The notes beneath the pieces are model-generated. The model had not been told where the DNA came from. It did not search any database and saw only the letters and a program-made list of their open reading frames with translations. 18,092 bases of DNA, from NCBI RefSeq assembly GCF_035946395.1, contig NZ_DASYZI010000180.1:1-18092 (forward strand). The letters run 5' to 3'. Shown here piece after piece: positions 1 to 6,519 of the stretch. The number at the start of each line of letters is the position of its first letter. The first letter of the stretch is position 1. Origin of the DNA: Actinocrinis sp035946395 (GTDB lineage Bacteria > Actinomycetota > Actinomycetes > Streptomycetales > Catenulisporaceae). The position numbers were made by a program, and so were the translations under genes.

Positions 1-17
1 ATCAAACTCTCCATAAA
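1..17 (-). rRNA. rrs: 16S rRNA, extreme 5' end (partial)
   Basis: Read on the minus strand, the first bases end in TGGAGAGTTTGAT, the conserved 5' start of bacterial 16S rRNA, corresponding to E. coli 16S positions 5-17. The rest of the gene lies beyond the left edge. The upstream sequence has the layout of an actinobacterial rrn leader (boxA-like motif, hairpin, promoters), which supports the call independently. The exact mature 5' end is inferred by alignment with E. coli numbering. Confidence 0.9.
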
Positions 18-46
18 AGAACAGTATTGACCACCTGGCTGAATCA

Positions 47-64
47 TCCCGACGGGGGTCGGGA
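47..64 (-). other. rrn leader hairpin
   Basis: TCCCGAC at 47-53 and GTCGGGA at 58-64 form a perfect 7-bp stem around a 4-nt loop. It sits between the boxA-like element and the 16S start, so it would be part of the pre-16S leader. A role in RNA processing or folding is inferred from position only. Confidence 0.6.
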
Positions 65-109
65 CACTCACACCATCCAAAACATAAATGGCATCGCAAA
101 CTTCATCGA

Positions 110-134
110 CACACTGTTGAGTTCTCAAAAAACA
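110..134 (-). promoter_or_regulatory. rrn leader boxA-like antitermination/processing motif
   Basis: On the minus strand this reads TGTTTTTTGAGAACTCAACA followed by GTGTG. It closely resembles the conserved 16S leader motif of Streptomyces and relatives, in which a boxA-like core (TGTTCTTTGA) is followed by GAACTCAACAG. In rrn operons boxA binds NusB/S10 for antitermination. The match is by recognition and was not computed. Confidence 0.8.
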
Positions 135-219
135 GACACACGAATAGAGACTGTCACCAATCTCCACCAGGTGATTGCTTCGGTATTGCTTTTTGTTTCT
201 GGCCGTTTCCGGCTTCGCC

Positions 220-250
220 ACTCTATCAGACCTTGACTGGGCCATTTTCA
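220..250 (-). promoter_or_regulatory. rrn promoter (downstream), extended -10
   Basis: On the minus strand a -10 hexamer TAGAGT (225-220) is preceded by TGA, giving an extended -10. A poor -35-like TGAAAA lies at 250-245 with a 19-nt spacer. Transcription would start about 200 bases upstream of the 16S gene. Multiple tandem promoters are normal for actinobacterial rrn operons. Confidence 0.55.
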
Positions 251-313
251 CGGCTCATCGTCGGTCGGATTGGAAGGGGCGACCGCACGGGTGACTACCC
301 GGCGACTCGGAGA

Positions 314-343
314 AGAGTAGGCAGGCACGGGTCAAACCGTCAA
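314..343 (-). promoter_or_regulatory. rrn promoter (upstream)
   Basis: On the minus strand -35 TTGACG (343-338) is separated by 18 nt from -10 TACTCT (319-314). An overlapping second TTGACC lies inside the spacer. This is a good housekeeping sigma-factor promoter, about 300 bases upstream of 16S and about 55 bases after the stop codon of the LacI-type gene. Confidence 0.65.
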
Positions 344-399
344 ATCGACCCTTCACTGGTTGATTTGTCACGATCGTTTGATCACCCGACGTGACTGTG

Positions 400-1635
400 T
401 CAGCGCCTCACGGCACACGACTGACGCTCTACGAGGCGCGTCGGGACCGTCCGCGGTGCGAACAGCAGTGATCGTGACTGTTGCTGTGGCTGTGGCGCTT
501 GCGGCTTCAACTTTGCGCTTGCGTGGGACGTGGTCGACGCTCCGGCACTGGCTGTCGCCAGGGCAACTGGCGCTGACTCAGCTCCTCTCATTGCGTCACT
601 CGCGCCGTCGACATCGGCGTCGACACTCGCTTGTGCTTGGCCTTGAGCCTGGGCCTCAACTGGCTGGGTCACCGATGGCAGTGGAGTATCGACGAGCGTG
701 AGCAGCACCTCGACTGCTGCGGCGCCTAGCGCGATCGGGTCCTGCGCGACGGTCGTCAGCGCAGGGCGAACGAGGCTCGCGGCCTCGATGTCGTCGAAGC
801 CCACTATCGCGATGTCGCCCGGAATGCTGATTCTCGCGTCCTCGAAAGCGTGCATCGCACCTACCGCCATTTCGTCGCCGGCGACGAAGACGGCAGTCGG
901 ACGCTCGGGCAACAACGCCAGGCGTGCCGCACACGCGTAGCCGCTGTCCACGAAGAAGTCACCGGTCTCGACGTATTCCGGTCTCGACGTCATGCCGAGT
1001 TCGCGCATCGCGTCCTCATAGCCGACAAGACGCTGTGCGGCGGGGAGGGAGTCCACTGGACCGGTGATCGTCGCGATATCCCGATGGCCGAGGCTGTACA
1101 GGTAACGCACTGCTTCGGCCGCACCCGTGTAGTTGTCCGATGTCACGTACGTCGCACGTGGACCTTGCACCGGCAGATCGAGTGCGACGCAAGGGAATCC
1201 AGAGCCGTACAACGTGCGCATCGTCGGGTGCTGCTCATCGACGCCCATCATCACGACGCCGTCGAGCTGATGCTGTAGCGCAATGTCGAGGAACGCACGG
1301 TCACTTGAGCGGTGGCGGTTGTCGTCGACGTTGAGCAGGAGCATGTGACGCCCTGACGCACTCAGCGCACGCTTAACGCCGACGAGCAGCGCCAGCAGGA
1401 ACGGGTGACGACGCCCGGTTACCTCGTAGCCGGTGTCCCAAAGCAGTCCGACGGTGTCAGTCCGGCCACGTACGAGTGCACGCGCCGACTGACTCGGCCG
1501 GTAGCCGAGACGGGTCGCGGCCTCCTGGATCTGTCGGCGTGTGGTCTCACTGACCTCGGGATGGCCGTTGAGCGCACGCGACACCGTCGCGACCGACACA
1601 CCGCATTCGCGGGCGAGCTCCCTGATCCCGGCCAT
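400..1635 (-). CDS. LacI-family transcriptional repressor with low-complexity C-terminal insertion
   Basis: This is a 411-residue DNA-binding repressor. The N-terminal HTH (MAGIRELARECGVSVATVSR and onward) and the hinge region (LGYRPSQSARALV) are typical of LacI/GalR proteins. A periplasmic-binding-protein-like sensor domain follows, with the conserved IVGFDDIEAASLVRPALTTVAQD segment. The start chosen is ATG at 1635, because the HTH normally begins at the N-terminus and GGGG lies upstream; a longer TTG frame from 1713 would add 26 unconvincing residues. LacI regulators are usually about 330-350 aa. Here about 65 residues rich in Ala, Gln and Ser (roughly 320-386) separate the last helix from the usual C-terminal end (PTRLVERQSC). 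No sugar transport or catabolic genes adjoin, so ligand and targets are unknown. It is co-directional with the rrn promoters downstream. Confidence 0.93.
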   Translation of the reverse strand: MAGIRELARECGVSVATVSRALNGHPEVSETTRRQIQEAATRLGYRPSQSARALVRGRTDTVGLLWDTGYEVTGRRHPFLLALLVGVKRALSASGRHMLLLNVDDNRHRSSDRAFLDIALQHQLDGVVMMGVDEQHPTMRTLYGSGFPCVALDLPVQGPRATYVTSDNYTGAAEAVRYLYSLGHRDIATITGPVDSLPAAQRLVGYEDAMRELGMTSRPEYVETGDFFVDSGYACAARLALLPERPTAVFVAGDEMAVGAMHAFEDARISIPGDIAIVGFDDIEAASLVRPALTTVAQDPIALGAAAVEVLLTLVDTPLPSVTQPVEAQAQGQAQASVDADVDGASDAMRGAESAPVALATASAGASTTSHASAKLKPQAPQPQQQSRSLLFAPRTVPTRLVERQSCAVRR

Positions 1636-1751
1636 TCGGACATCCCCAGTTCTACGCTCCGCGTTCTGCCCTGCTGCGGCGAACGTCTCCATAAGACCAT
1701 GTCGGAGTCGCAATGGGCAGCATGTCCGGCATCAGGGCTAGCGCCGTGGTA

Positions 1752-2318
1752 CTAGTTCACGGGCCGCATGATCAGGCAACTGCTGTTGGCCGTCGCGTAG
1801 ATCTTCCCGTCTGCGTCGAGGAGACGCGCCTCAGCGAGCGCCGTACGGTTGCCGAAGTGCACGACCGTCCCCTCGGCGGCGATCTCACCGGTGGCGATCG
1901 AGACCGGGCGCAGGAACTTCACCGAAAGGTCAAGGCTCGTGTAGAACACGCCTTCGGGAAGCTTCGTGTGCACCGCGCACCCGCACGCCGTGTCGAGCAG
2001 CGCCGCGTAGACGCCGCCGTGGACTGAGCCGAGCGGGTTGTAGTGGAACTCCTGCGGCGTGAGCCGGAAGACGACGCGCCCCTCCTCGAACGAGAAGCTC
2101 GACATGTCGAGCGTGGACATGATCGGGGGCAGCGGTACGCGGCCGTCGGCCATCGCGGCGAAGAACTCCAGGCCGCTCAGCCCGGCCCCGATGCTCGCCG
2201 TTTCGAGTGGATCGGACCATTCGAAGGAGCGCCGCCGGACAGCCTGCCGCTCCTGCGGCGGGACTGGCTCAGCTGCTGTGACCTCGGTGGACTCATCGAA
2301 TCGCGCCGTACCGGTCAT
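1752..2318 (-). CDS. PaaI-family (hotdog-fold) acyl-CoA thioesterase
   Basis: This 188-residue protein probably hydrolyses an acyl- or aryl-CoA thioester in the cytoplasm. The C-terminal ~120 residues match the hotdog fold of the PaaI/YbdB group. The signature around residues 94-109 reads N-P-L-G-S-V-H-G-G-V with a downstream LLDTACG, supplying the Asn, HGG and Asp positions used by these enzymes. The N-terminal ~40 residues are charged, variable and probably disordered. The ATG at 2318 has a GAGGTG ribosome-binding site. The gene is divergent from the HxlR regulator across about 90 bp, and HxlR proteins often control a neighbouring divergent gene, so it is a candidate target. Substrate is not predictable. 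Confidence 0.9.
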   Translation of the reverse strand: MTGTARFDESTEVTAAEPVPPQERQAVRRRSFEWSDPLETASIGAGLSGLEFFAAMADGRVPLPPIMSTLDMSSFSFEEGRVVFRLTPQEFHYNPLGSVHGGVYAALLDTACGCAVHTKLPEGVFYTSLDLSVKFLRPVSIATGEIAAEGTVVHFGNRTALAEARLLDADGKIYATANSSCLIMRPVN

Positions 2319-2375
2319 TCGGGCACCTCACTCGCTCGGCATGGTCACCGGTGCCGCCACGCTAAGGCACCTGAG

Positions 2376-2402
2376 TTCCATTCTGCAACCCAGCTGTAGA
2401 AT
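2376..2402 (+). promoter_or_regulatory. Promoter of hxlR-type gene, probably leaderless
   Basis: TAGAAT at 2397-2402 is a strong -10 hexamer and ends 6 nt before the GTG at 2409, so transcription would begin at or next to the start codon. No Shine-Dalgarno sequence is present. The -35 is weak (TTCCAT at 2376-2381, 15-nt spacer). Leaderless mRNAs are common in actinobacteria. Confidence 0.55.
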
Positions 2403-2408
2403 CGGGCT

Positions 2409-2972
2409 GTGACGTCGACCAACCAACAAGACCGGACCTCGACAGCGAACGACACACGCGCCAGCGTCTTCGGTGACCGTGCCGGGCGCGCCGTGCCCGG
2501 GGCGCCGCCGTACAGCGCGTTCGAGAGCGAGGACTGCTCGATCGCGCGCACGCTGGCGCTGATCGGCGATCGGTGGACGCTCCTGGTTCTGCGCGATGTA
2601 TCGAACGGAGTACGTCGTTTCGACGACTTGGTCTCGCACCTGGGCGTTGCGCGCAACGTGCTCTCGCGGCGGCTGGCCGCGTTGATCGAAGCCGGCCTGG
2701 TGGCACGAACGGCGTACCGCGTCGAAGGCACGCGTGAGCGACACGAGTACCGGTTAAGCCACGCCGGCCGTGAGTTAGTGCCGATCTTGTTGGCGATGAT
2801 GTCGTGGGGCGACCGGCACCTCGCAGGACAGGACGGCCTACCGGTCATTCCCCGCCATGCGGACTGCGGCGCGCAAGTTCGGGTATTGGTGACGTGCGAG
2901 GCAGGGCACGAACTGGGCGATCGTCCCCGGCTGCGGCTAGAGATCGGACCGGGCAGCCACCGACGCGAGTGA
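2409..2972 (+). CDS. HxlR-family transcriptional regulator
   Basis: This 187-residue MarR/HxlR-type winged-helix regulator has its core at residues ~41-140. The conserved start EDCSIARTLALIGDRWTLLV is followed by the recognition helix region (ARNVLSRRLAALIEAGLV) and the wing (EYRLSHAGREL). Cys43 is at the position often conserved and redox- or aldehyde-responsive in this family. The tail contains C153 and C163 with nearby His (HADCG and CEAGH), resembling the short Cys-containing tail of many HxlR proteins. The GTG start is fixed by the -10 box 7 nt upstream; the first ~38 residues are probably unstructured. It is divergent from the thioesterase gene and may regulate it. Confidence 0.92.
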   Translation: MTSTNQQDRTSTANDTRASVFGDRAGRAVPGAPPYSAFESEDCSIARTLALIGDRWTLLVLRDVSNGVRRFDDLVSHLGVARNVLSRRLAALIEAGLVARTAYRVEGTRERHEYRLSHAGRELVPILLAMMSWGDRHLAGQDGLPVIPRHADCGAQVRVLVTCEAGHELGDRPRLRLEIGPGSHRRE

Positions 2973-3006
2973 CCGAAGGTCGCGGCACCGGAAGGAGGTG
3001 TAGCCG

Positions 3007-3642
3007 ATGCCTGACGCACTGGACACCGAATTACTGGAGCGGTGGCTCGCACTGGCCGGGCCGGCTGGTCGGCGGTATGGCAAAAAGCTGATCCGCTGTT
3101 ACCACGAGCCGCATCGGCGTTATCACACGACTGAGCATCTGGCGTACGTGCTCGACATTGTCGATCTCCTCGAAGCGGAGGCGGACCGGCCGGATGCGGT
3201 GCGTTACGCCGCGTGGTTCCACGACGCCGTGTACGAGATCGCCATCGACTCGCACTTGACCAACGAGGAACGCAGCGCTCGCCTGGCTGAGGGCGTGCTG
3301 CGCCGGATGAAGCAGCCCGCAGGCCTCGTCGCCGAGGTCGGCAGGTTGGTCCGCCTCACTGCCGATCATCAGATCAAGCCGGATGACCGCGACGCCGCCG
3401 TGCTGTGCGATGCAGATCTGGCAATCCTCGGTAGCGATCCGGAGGATTATCGGCTTTACACGGCACTGGTCCGTCAGGAGTACCGCCACATCCGCGACGC
3501 GCAGTTCCGCCCGGGACGGGCCAGGATCCTGCATGAGATGCTCCGCCGACCCACGATCTACCGGACCGAGCGTGCCCGGGAGCTGTTCGAGGAGGCCGCA
3601 CGCAGAAATGTCACGGCGGAGGTCGACCGGCTTGTGCGATGA
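3007..3642 (+). CDS. HD-domain metal-dependent phosphohydrolase (COG4339-like)
   Basis: This 211-residue cytosolic protein has an HD-superfamily metal-binding pattern: RRYHTTEHL (H40, H44), AAWFHDAVYE (the HD pair H72-D73), NEERSA, a later His (TADHQ, H121) and CDADLAILG (D135, D137). This arrangement matches the predicted HD phosphohydrolases of COG4339, which have no firmly established substrate. The start is supported by an excellent ribosome-binding site (GGAAGGAGGTG) ten bases upstream. It lies 34 bp behind the HxlR-type gene on the same strand, so it could be co-transcribed. A hairpin terminator at 3698-3732 lies between it and the tRNA. Confidence 0.88.
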   Translation: MPDALDTELLERWLALAGPAGRRYGKKLIRCYHEPHRRYHTTEHLAYVLDIVDLLEAEADRPDAVRYAAWFHDAVYEIAIDSHLTNEERSARLAEGVLRRMKQPAGLVAEVGRLVRLTADHQIKPDDRDAAVLCDADLAILGSDPEDYRLYTALVRQEYRHIRDAQFRPGRARILHEMLRRPTIYRTERARELFEEAARRNVTAEVDRLVR

Positions 3643-3697
3643 CGCTGTCGGCGATGCGCGGCAGGAGATGCGGCGGTCGAGTGGAATTTGCCGAATG

Positions 3698-3732
3698 CAA
3701 AAATCCCGGCCAACCTTTCGGCTGACCGGGAT
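3698..3732 (-). terminator. Intrinsic terminator of tRNA-fMet gene (possibly bidirectional)
   Basis: ATCCCGG (3703-3709) pairs with CCGGGAT (3726-3732), and the stem extends inward with two mismatches to a TTTC loop at 3716-3719. On the minus strand the stem is followed by a run of T (complement of A at 3699-3703), as in a rho-independent terminator. It starts about 15 bases past the tRNA 3' end. On the plus strand it may also end the HD-domain gene transcript, though with a weaker T-rich tail. Confidence 0.8.
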
Positions 3733-3746
3733 CTCACTTTCTTTCG

Positions 3747-3820
3747 TAGCGGGGGACGGATTTGAACCGCCGACCTCTGGGTTATGAGCCCAGCGAGCTA
3801 CCGAGCTGCTCCACCCCGCG
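3747..3820 (-). tRNA. tRNA-fMet (initiator, anticodon CAT)
   Basis: This is a 74-nt cloverleaf on the minus strand. The acceptor 5' strand is CGCGGGG and the 3' strand CCCCGCT with discriminator A at 3747. The first acceptor pair is a mismatch (C:T), as expected of an initiator. The anticodon stem-loop CTGGG-CTCATAA-CCCAG carries anticodon CAT at 3786-3784. The three consecutive G:C pairs next to the loop are the hallmark of initiator rather than elongator tRNA-Met. The T-arm has GGCGG-TTCAAAT-CCGTC. The CCA end is not encoded (CGA follows). Confidence 0.95.
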
Positions 3821-3831
3821 TCGCTGGCTTT

Positions 3832-3861
3832 ATTTTAGGTCGAAGGTCGGCGCCGAAGCAA
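3832..3861 (-). promoter_or_regulatory. tRNA-fMet promoter
   Basis: On the minus strand -35 TTGCTT (3861-3856) and -10 TAAAAT (3837-3832) are separated by 18 nt. The predicted start is only a few bases before the mature tRNA 5' end at 3820. The site is clearly AT-rich against its background. Confidence 0.7.
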
Positions 3862-3983
3862 ATCGAATAGGAACGGCTGGTCAAACGTCGTGGGAGTCGA
3901 GGTGACGGCGGGTGTGTCGTCGCTGGCCAAGCGCGAAATAGGCACTGGCACGAGCGGTGCGACAGGTCGGCGAGAATAGGGGC

Positions 3984-4565
3984 ATGGACAAGGGCTCAAC
4001 GAACGCTGCGTTGACGCAGTCGCTGATCGAGTTGGAACAGCACGTCGCGAAGGCGGGCTGGGACCAGGGGCCGCGGCTGTTCGCGCTGGCGGACACCGCG
4101 GAGCTGATCAAGGCGGAGCCTCGGCTGGCCGCGGCGCTGGCTCCGGAGACGCTGACGCTTGGGTCGGCGGCGGACGGGACGGGTTCGGGGCCGGGGTTCG
4201 GGCCGTTGCGGACGTATACGTCGATCGAGCAGGAGGGCTTTCCGGGTGGGAAGGCCCTCGACGAGGCGTTGGCCGGGATCGGGTGGCCGGAGACCGTGGA
4301 TGGCGCGGCGCTGGTCATCGAGCGGGTCATGCTGCCGCCCGCGGCTGAGGCCGAGATGCCGGAGAACGACGGGACCGATCTCGATGTCTGGGCGGCCGCA
4401 CATCCGGAGCGGCAGGAGGTGCGGATCGCCGTCGGCGTGCTGCGGGACGGGTCACGCGACTGCGCGCTGAGGCTACGGTCGCGGGACGCTGACGACGAGG
4501 TGCTGTCGGGGCCCGGGCTCGTGCCGCATCTGGCGGAGGCGTTGGCTCAGACGTTGCGCGACTGA
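3984..4565 (+). CDS. PPA1309-family protein (function unknown)
   Basis: This 193-residue protein is of a family restricted to actinobacteria and named after the Propionibacterium PPA1309 protein. I recognise it by the N-terminal region (SLIELEQHVAKAGWDQGPRL, then LFALADTAELI), the central IEQEGFPGGKALDEALAGIGWPETVDGAALVIER block and the C-terminal RIAVGVLRDGSRDCALRLRS block ending in HLAEALAQTLRD. There is no signal peptide or membrane segment and no known activity. ATG 3984 is preferred over an upstream frame start at 3957 because a -10-like GAGAAT (3972-3977) lies 6 nt before it (leaderless), and TAGGGG could also act as a ribosome-binding site. It is convergent with the PDZ protease gene, 88 bp apart. 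Confidence 0.85.
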   Translation: MDKGSTNAALTQSLIELEQHVAKAGWDQGPRLFALADTAELIKAEPRLAAALAPETLTLGSAADGTGSGPGFGPLRTYTSIEQEGFPGGKALDEALAGIGWPETVDGAALVIERVMLPPAAEAEMPENDGTDLDVWAAAHPERQEVRIAVGVLRDGSRDCALRLRSRDADDEVLSGPGLVPHLAEALAQTLRD

Positions 4566-4621
4566 GACTGAGTCGCGTGGCTGAGCTGGCCGAATCGGGA
4601 CGGGTGGGCTGAGTGGCTGAG

Positions 4622-4636
4622 GGCGAGGTCCTCGCC
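4622..4636. terminator. Short GC hairpin between convergent genes
   Basis: GGCGAGG (4622-4628) and CCTCGCC (4630-4636) are a perfect inverted repeat around one base, forming a tight hairpin in the 88-bp gap between two convergent stop codons. There is no T-tract, so a role as a U-less terminator is only inferred from position. Confidence 0.4.
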
Positions 4637-4653
4637 GCAGGACTTGGGCGCGC

Positions 4654-5715
4654 CTAGCAGCTCGGCGGGGTCTTGCCTTCGCGGATGTCCGTGAGCGCGT
4701 TCAGCGCGTCTTGTAGCGTGGACACCTTCACGAGCTCCAGGCCGGACGGCAGGTTCGCCTTGGCGTCGGCGCAGTTGTCAGCAGGGGCCAGGAACACGGT
4801 GGCTCCATCGCGGCGGGCGCCGATCGTCTTCATCTGGATACCGCCGATCGCGCCGACGTTGCCGGAGGCGTCGATCGTGCCGGTACCGGCGATGACCTTG
4901 CCGTCGGTGAGGTCACCGCCTGCGGTGAGCTTGTCGATGATGCCGAGGGCGAACATCATTCCGGCGCTCGGGCCACCGACACCGTTGAGCTGGATGTCGA
5001 CGTTGAACGGGAACGTGCTCTCGGTCTGCACCGCGATGCCCACGGCCGCCTTGCCCTGGCTGTTCTTGACGGTGCTGGTGGTGACGGTCTGGTCCTTGCC
5101 TGCGCGGGAGACTTCGAACGTGACCTGCTGACCCGGCGTCACCTTCTGGACGGCAGCCTGGACCTCGTTGAGTCCGGCGTCTCCGTCTCCGCCGGCGGTG
5201 ATCGGGGTGCCGTCGATGGACTTGATGATGTCTCCGGGCTGGAGCTTGTCGTTCGCGGGCGTCCCGGCGGTGACCGAGGCGATCACGACCTCGCTTCCGG
5301 TCGGCTTGATCCCCAGGGCGGCCAGCGCGGCCGTGATCGCCGCGTCCTGCGAGTCGGTGAACGCCACCGCGTTCTCCTGGTCGCTCTGCTGCTGGGTCGT
5401 GCCGGGCGGGTAGATCGTCTCCTTGGGCACGATCGCCTGGTCGGAGCTCAGCCAGCCGATCAACGCGGTACCGAGCGGCATCTGGTAGTCCTGGCTCGAC
5501 ACACCGACCGTCACCATACGCAGCTGGCCAGTGGTGTTGTACGTCTGATGCCCGCTGACGGTGATCAGCGGCGTGCCCTGATACGAGCCGAGCGTGTCGA
5601 ACGTCGGCCCTGGCGTCATCTCGGCGTAGGGCACCGGCTGTGCGTATACGCCGACCCCGAAGGCTGCGAGAAGGGCACCTGAGACTGCGAGCGTGACGGT
5701 ATGGCGGCGCGGCAT
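4654..5715 (-). CDS. YlbL-type PDZ/Lon-like membrane-anchored serine protease
   Basis: This is a 353-residue secreted or membrane-anchored protease-like protein. Residues 7-25 form an N-terminal hydrophobic anchor (VTLAVSGALLAAFGVGVYA). Residues ~140-215 are a PDZ domain (VIASVTAGTPANDKLQPGDI, then IKSIDGTPI). Residues ~225-345 are an S16 Lon-type proteolytic domain with Ser250 in GVGGPSAGMM and Lys296 in GGIQMKTIGAR, the Ser/Lys dyad. This order is that of YlbL and its many actinobacterial relatives. ATG 5715 is chosen because a -10-like TAGTGT lies 7 nt upstream (leaderless); ATG 5721 is an alternative. The frame is open for 54 more codons, but those encode a low-complexity shadow. The substrate is unknown. 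A conserved-looking small membrane protein gene lies just upstream. Confidence 0.92.
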   Translation of the reverse strand: MPRRHTVTLAVSGALLAAFGVGVYAQPVPYAEMTPGPTFDTLGSYQGTPLITVSGHQTYNTTGQLRMVTVGVSSQDYQMPLGTALIGWLSSDQAIVPKETIYPPGTTQQQSDQENAVAFTDSQDAAITAALAALGIKPTGSEVVIASVTAGTPANDKLQPGDIIKSIDGTPITAGGDGDAGLNEVQAAVQKVTPGQQVTFEVSRAGKDQTVTTSTVKNSQGKAAVGIAVQTESTFPFNVDIQLNGVGGPSAGMMFALGIIDKLTAGGDLTDGKVIAGTGTIDASGNVGAIGGIQMKTIGARRDGATVFLAPADNCADAKANLPSGLELVKVSTLQDALNALTDIREGKTPPSC

Positions 5716-5722
5716 GAGCATG

Positions 5723-5728
5723 ACACTA
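5723..5728 (-). promoter_or_regulatory. Possible -10 box of the PDZ protease gene (leaderless)
   Basis: TAGTGT on the minus strand ends 7 nt before the ATG at 5715. No good -35 was seen at 17-19 nt. The protease may therefore have its own leaderless transcript in addition to read-through from the upstream genes. Confidence 0.35.
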
Positions 5729-5740
5729 ATGCACGAGCTG

Positions 5741-5965
5741 TCACTCGGTGATGCGGACGCCGTTGCGCTCGGACTCTGCGTGCGGGTGCGGTTGCGGGCC
5801 GGTCTGGTGCTGCGTGCGCGCGAGGACCTCTCGGGCGTGCTGGTAACGGCGCAGGGTGCCGACGTCGTCGCGTGCACGCCGGATCCGTCGCGAGGCGGCG
5901 AGGACGGCGGCCGCGAGCAGGACCGCTCCGGCCGGAACCGCCCACCAGACCAGGATCGAAAGCAC
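5741..5965 (-). CDS. Small single-pass membrane protein (hypothetical)
   Basis: This 74-residue protein has an N-terminal hydrophobic segment at about residues 2-23 (LSILVWWAVPAGAVLLAAAV), followed directly by a basic patch (RRIRRAR) and a polar, His-rich tail. By the positive-inside rule the tail is predicted cytoplasmic. The GTG start at 5965 is supported by a -10-like TAGTCT 8 nt upstream. The gene sits 16 bp after moaE and 19 bp before the PDZ protease start at 5721, so the three look like one transcription unit. The function is unknown; it may be linked to the neighbouring membrane protease, which is inference from position only. Confidence 0.75.
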   Translation of the reverse strand: MLSILVWWAVPAGAVLLAAAVLAASRRIRRARDDVGTLRRYQHAREVLARTQHQTGPQPHPHAESERNGVRITE

Positions 5966-5973
5966 GAATCAGC

Positions 5974-5979
5974 AGACTA
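5974..5979 (-). promoter_or_regulatory. Possible -10 box for the small membrane protein gene
   Basis: TAGTCT on the minus strand ends 8 nt before GTG 5965 and lies just after the moaE stop codon. No clear -35 was seen. It is suggestive of an internal leaderless promoter. Confidence 0.35.
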
Positions 5980-5981
5980 GG

Positions 5982-6491
5982 TCACATTCCGACCCAGGTG
6001 TGGGAGCCGTTCCGGAACTGCTCCCGCTTCCAGATCGGAACTTGCTCCTTCAGAGTGTCGATCAACGCGCGGCACGCGGCGAAGGCCTCGGCGCGGTGCG
6101 ACGCGGCAGCCGCAACGACGACGGCTAGATCGCCGACGGCTAGATCGCCGGTGCGGTGTACCGCAGCGAGCACGGTGCCAGGGTGTTCCGCGGCGACTTT
6201 CGCGGCGACTGCGTGCAACTGTTCGACGGCGCTCGGATGCGCGGTGTATTCGAGCTCGGTGACCTGCTCCCCGGGGTTTTCCGGCGTGTGGTCTCGCACT
6301 GTCCCGACGAAGAGTGCGACGCCGCCGACGTGCGGGCCGGTTACCGCGCGCAGCACCTCGTCAACGGATAACGAGGTATCGCGCACGTCGAGGAGACGGA
6401 TGGTGTCGAGCGTAGCGTCGGGCATGGTGTCAGGCGCGGAGTCGAACGCAGAGTCGAACGCGGGGTCAGACTGAGACATACCGTCAGGCAT
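5982..6491 (-). CDS. moaE: Molybdopterin synthase catalytic subunit MoaE
   Basis: This 169-residue protein is the large subunit of molybdopterin synthase, which inserts sulfur carried by MoaD into precursor Z (cPMP). It has the typical blocks FVGTVRDH (61-68), LEYTAHPSA (80-88), HRTGDLAVGD (112-121) and SHRAEAFAACRALIDTLKEQ with VPIWKRE (131-157). Lys148 and Lys155 occupy the positions of the two catalytic lysines of E. coli MoaE. Its N-terminus carries about 30 extra residues with a short internal repeat (FDSAFDSAPD). ATG 6491 has GGAG 9 nt upstream; ATG 6479 is possible but lacks a site. It lies 28 bp after the SDR gene. No other molybdenum-cofactor genes are in the window. Confidence 0.95.
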   Translation of the reverse strand: MPDGMSQSDPAFDSAFDSAPDTMPDATLDTIRLLDVRDTSLSVDEVLRAVTGPHVGGVALFVGTVRDHTPENPGEQVTELEYTAHPSAVEQLHAVAAKVAAEHPGTVLAAVHRTGDLAVGDLAVVVAAAASHRAEAFAACRALIDTLKEQVPIWKREQFRNGSHTWVGM

Positions 6492-6519
6492 CAGGGTTTT
6501 CTCCAGGTCTCCGGCCGGC

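Larger units (their letters stand above)
18..399 (-). promoter_or_regulatory. rrn operon upstream and leader region
   Basis: This stretch of about 380 bases has no convincing gene. It is explained as the promoter and leader of the rRNA operon that begins at the left edge on the minus strand. It is more AT-rich than its surroundings and contains, in transcription order, a promoter near 314-343, a second promoter-like site near 220-250, a boxA-like element at 110-134 and a hairpin at 47-64. A 69-codon ORF on the plus strand inside it is rejected as an artefact. Confidence 0.85.

Noticed and set aside
27..236. A 69-codon plus-strand ORF at the left edge
   Set aside because: It lies opposite the rrn leader and covers the boxA-like motif and a promoter; no domain and no ribosome site.
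5716..5877. A 54-residue N-terminal extension of the PDZ protease
   Set aside because: It is Ser/Thr/Arg-rich, would precede the membrane anchor, and overlaps the small membrane protein gene in another frame.
6121..6153. Direct repeat of CGGCTAGATCGCC inside moaE
   Set aside because: It encodes the family-typical GDLAVGDLAV stretch, so the repeat is explained by protein sequence rather than mobile DNA.
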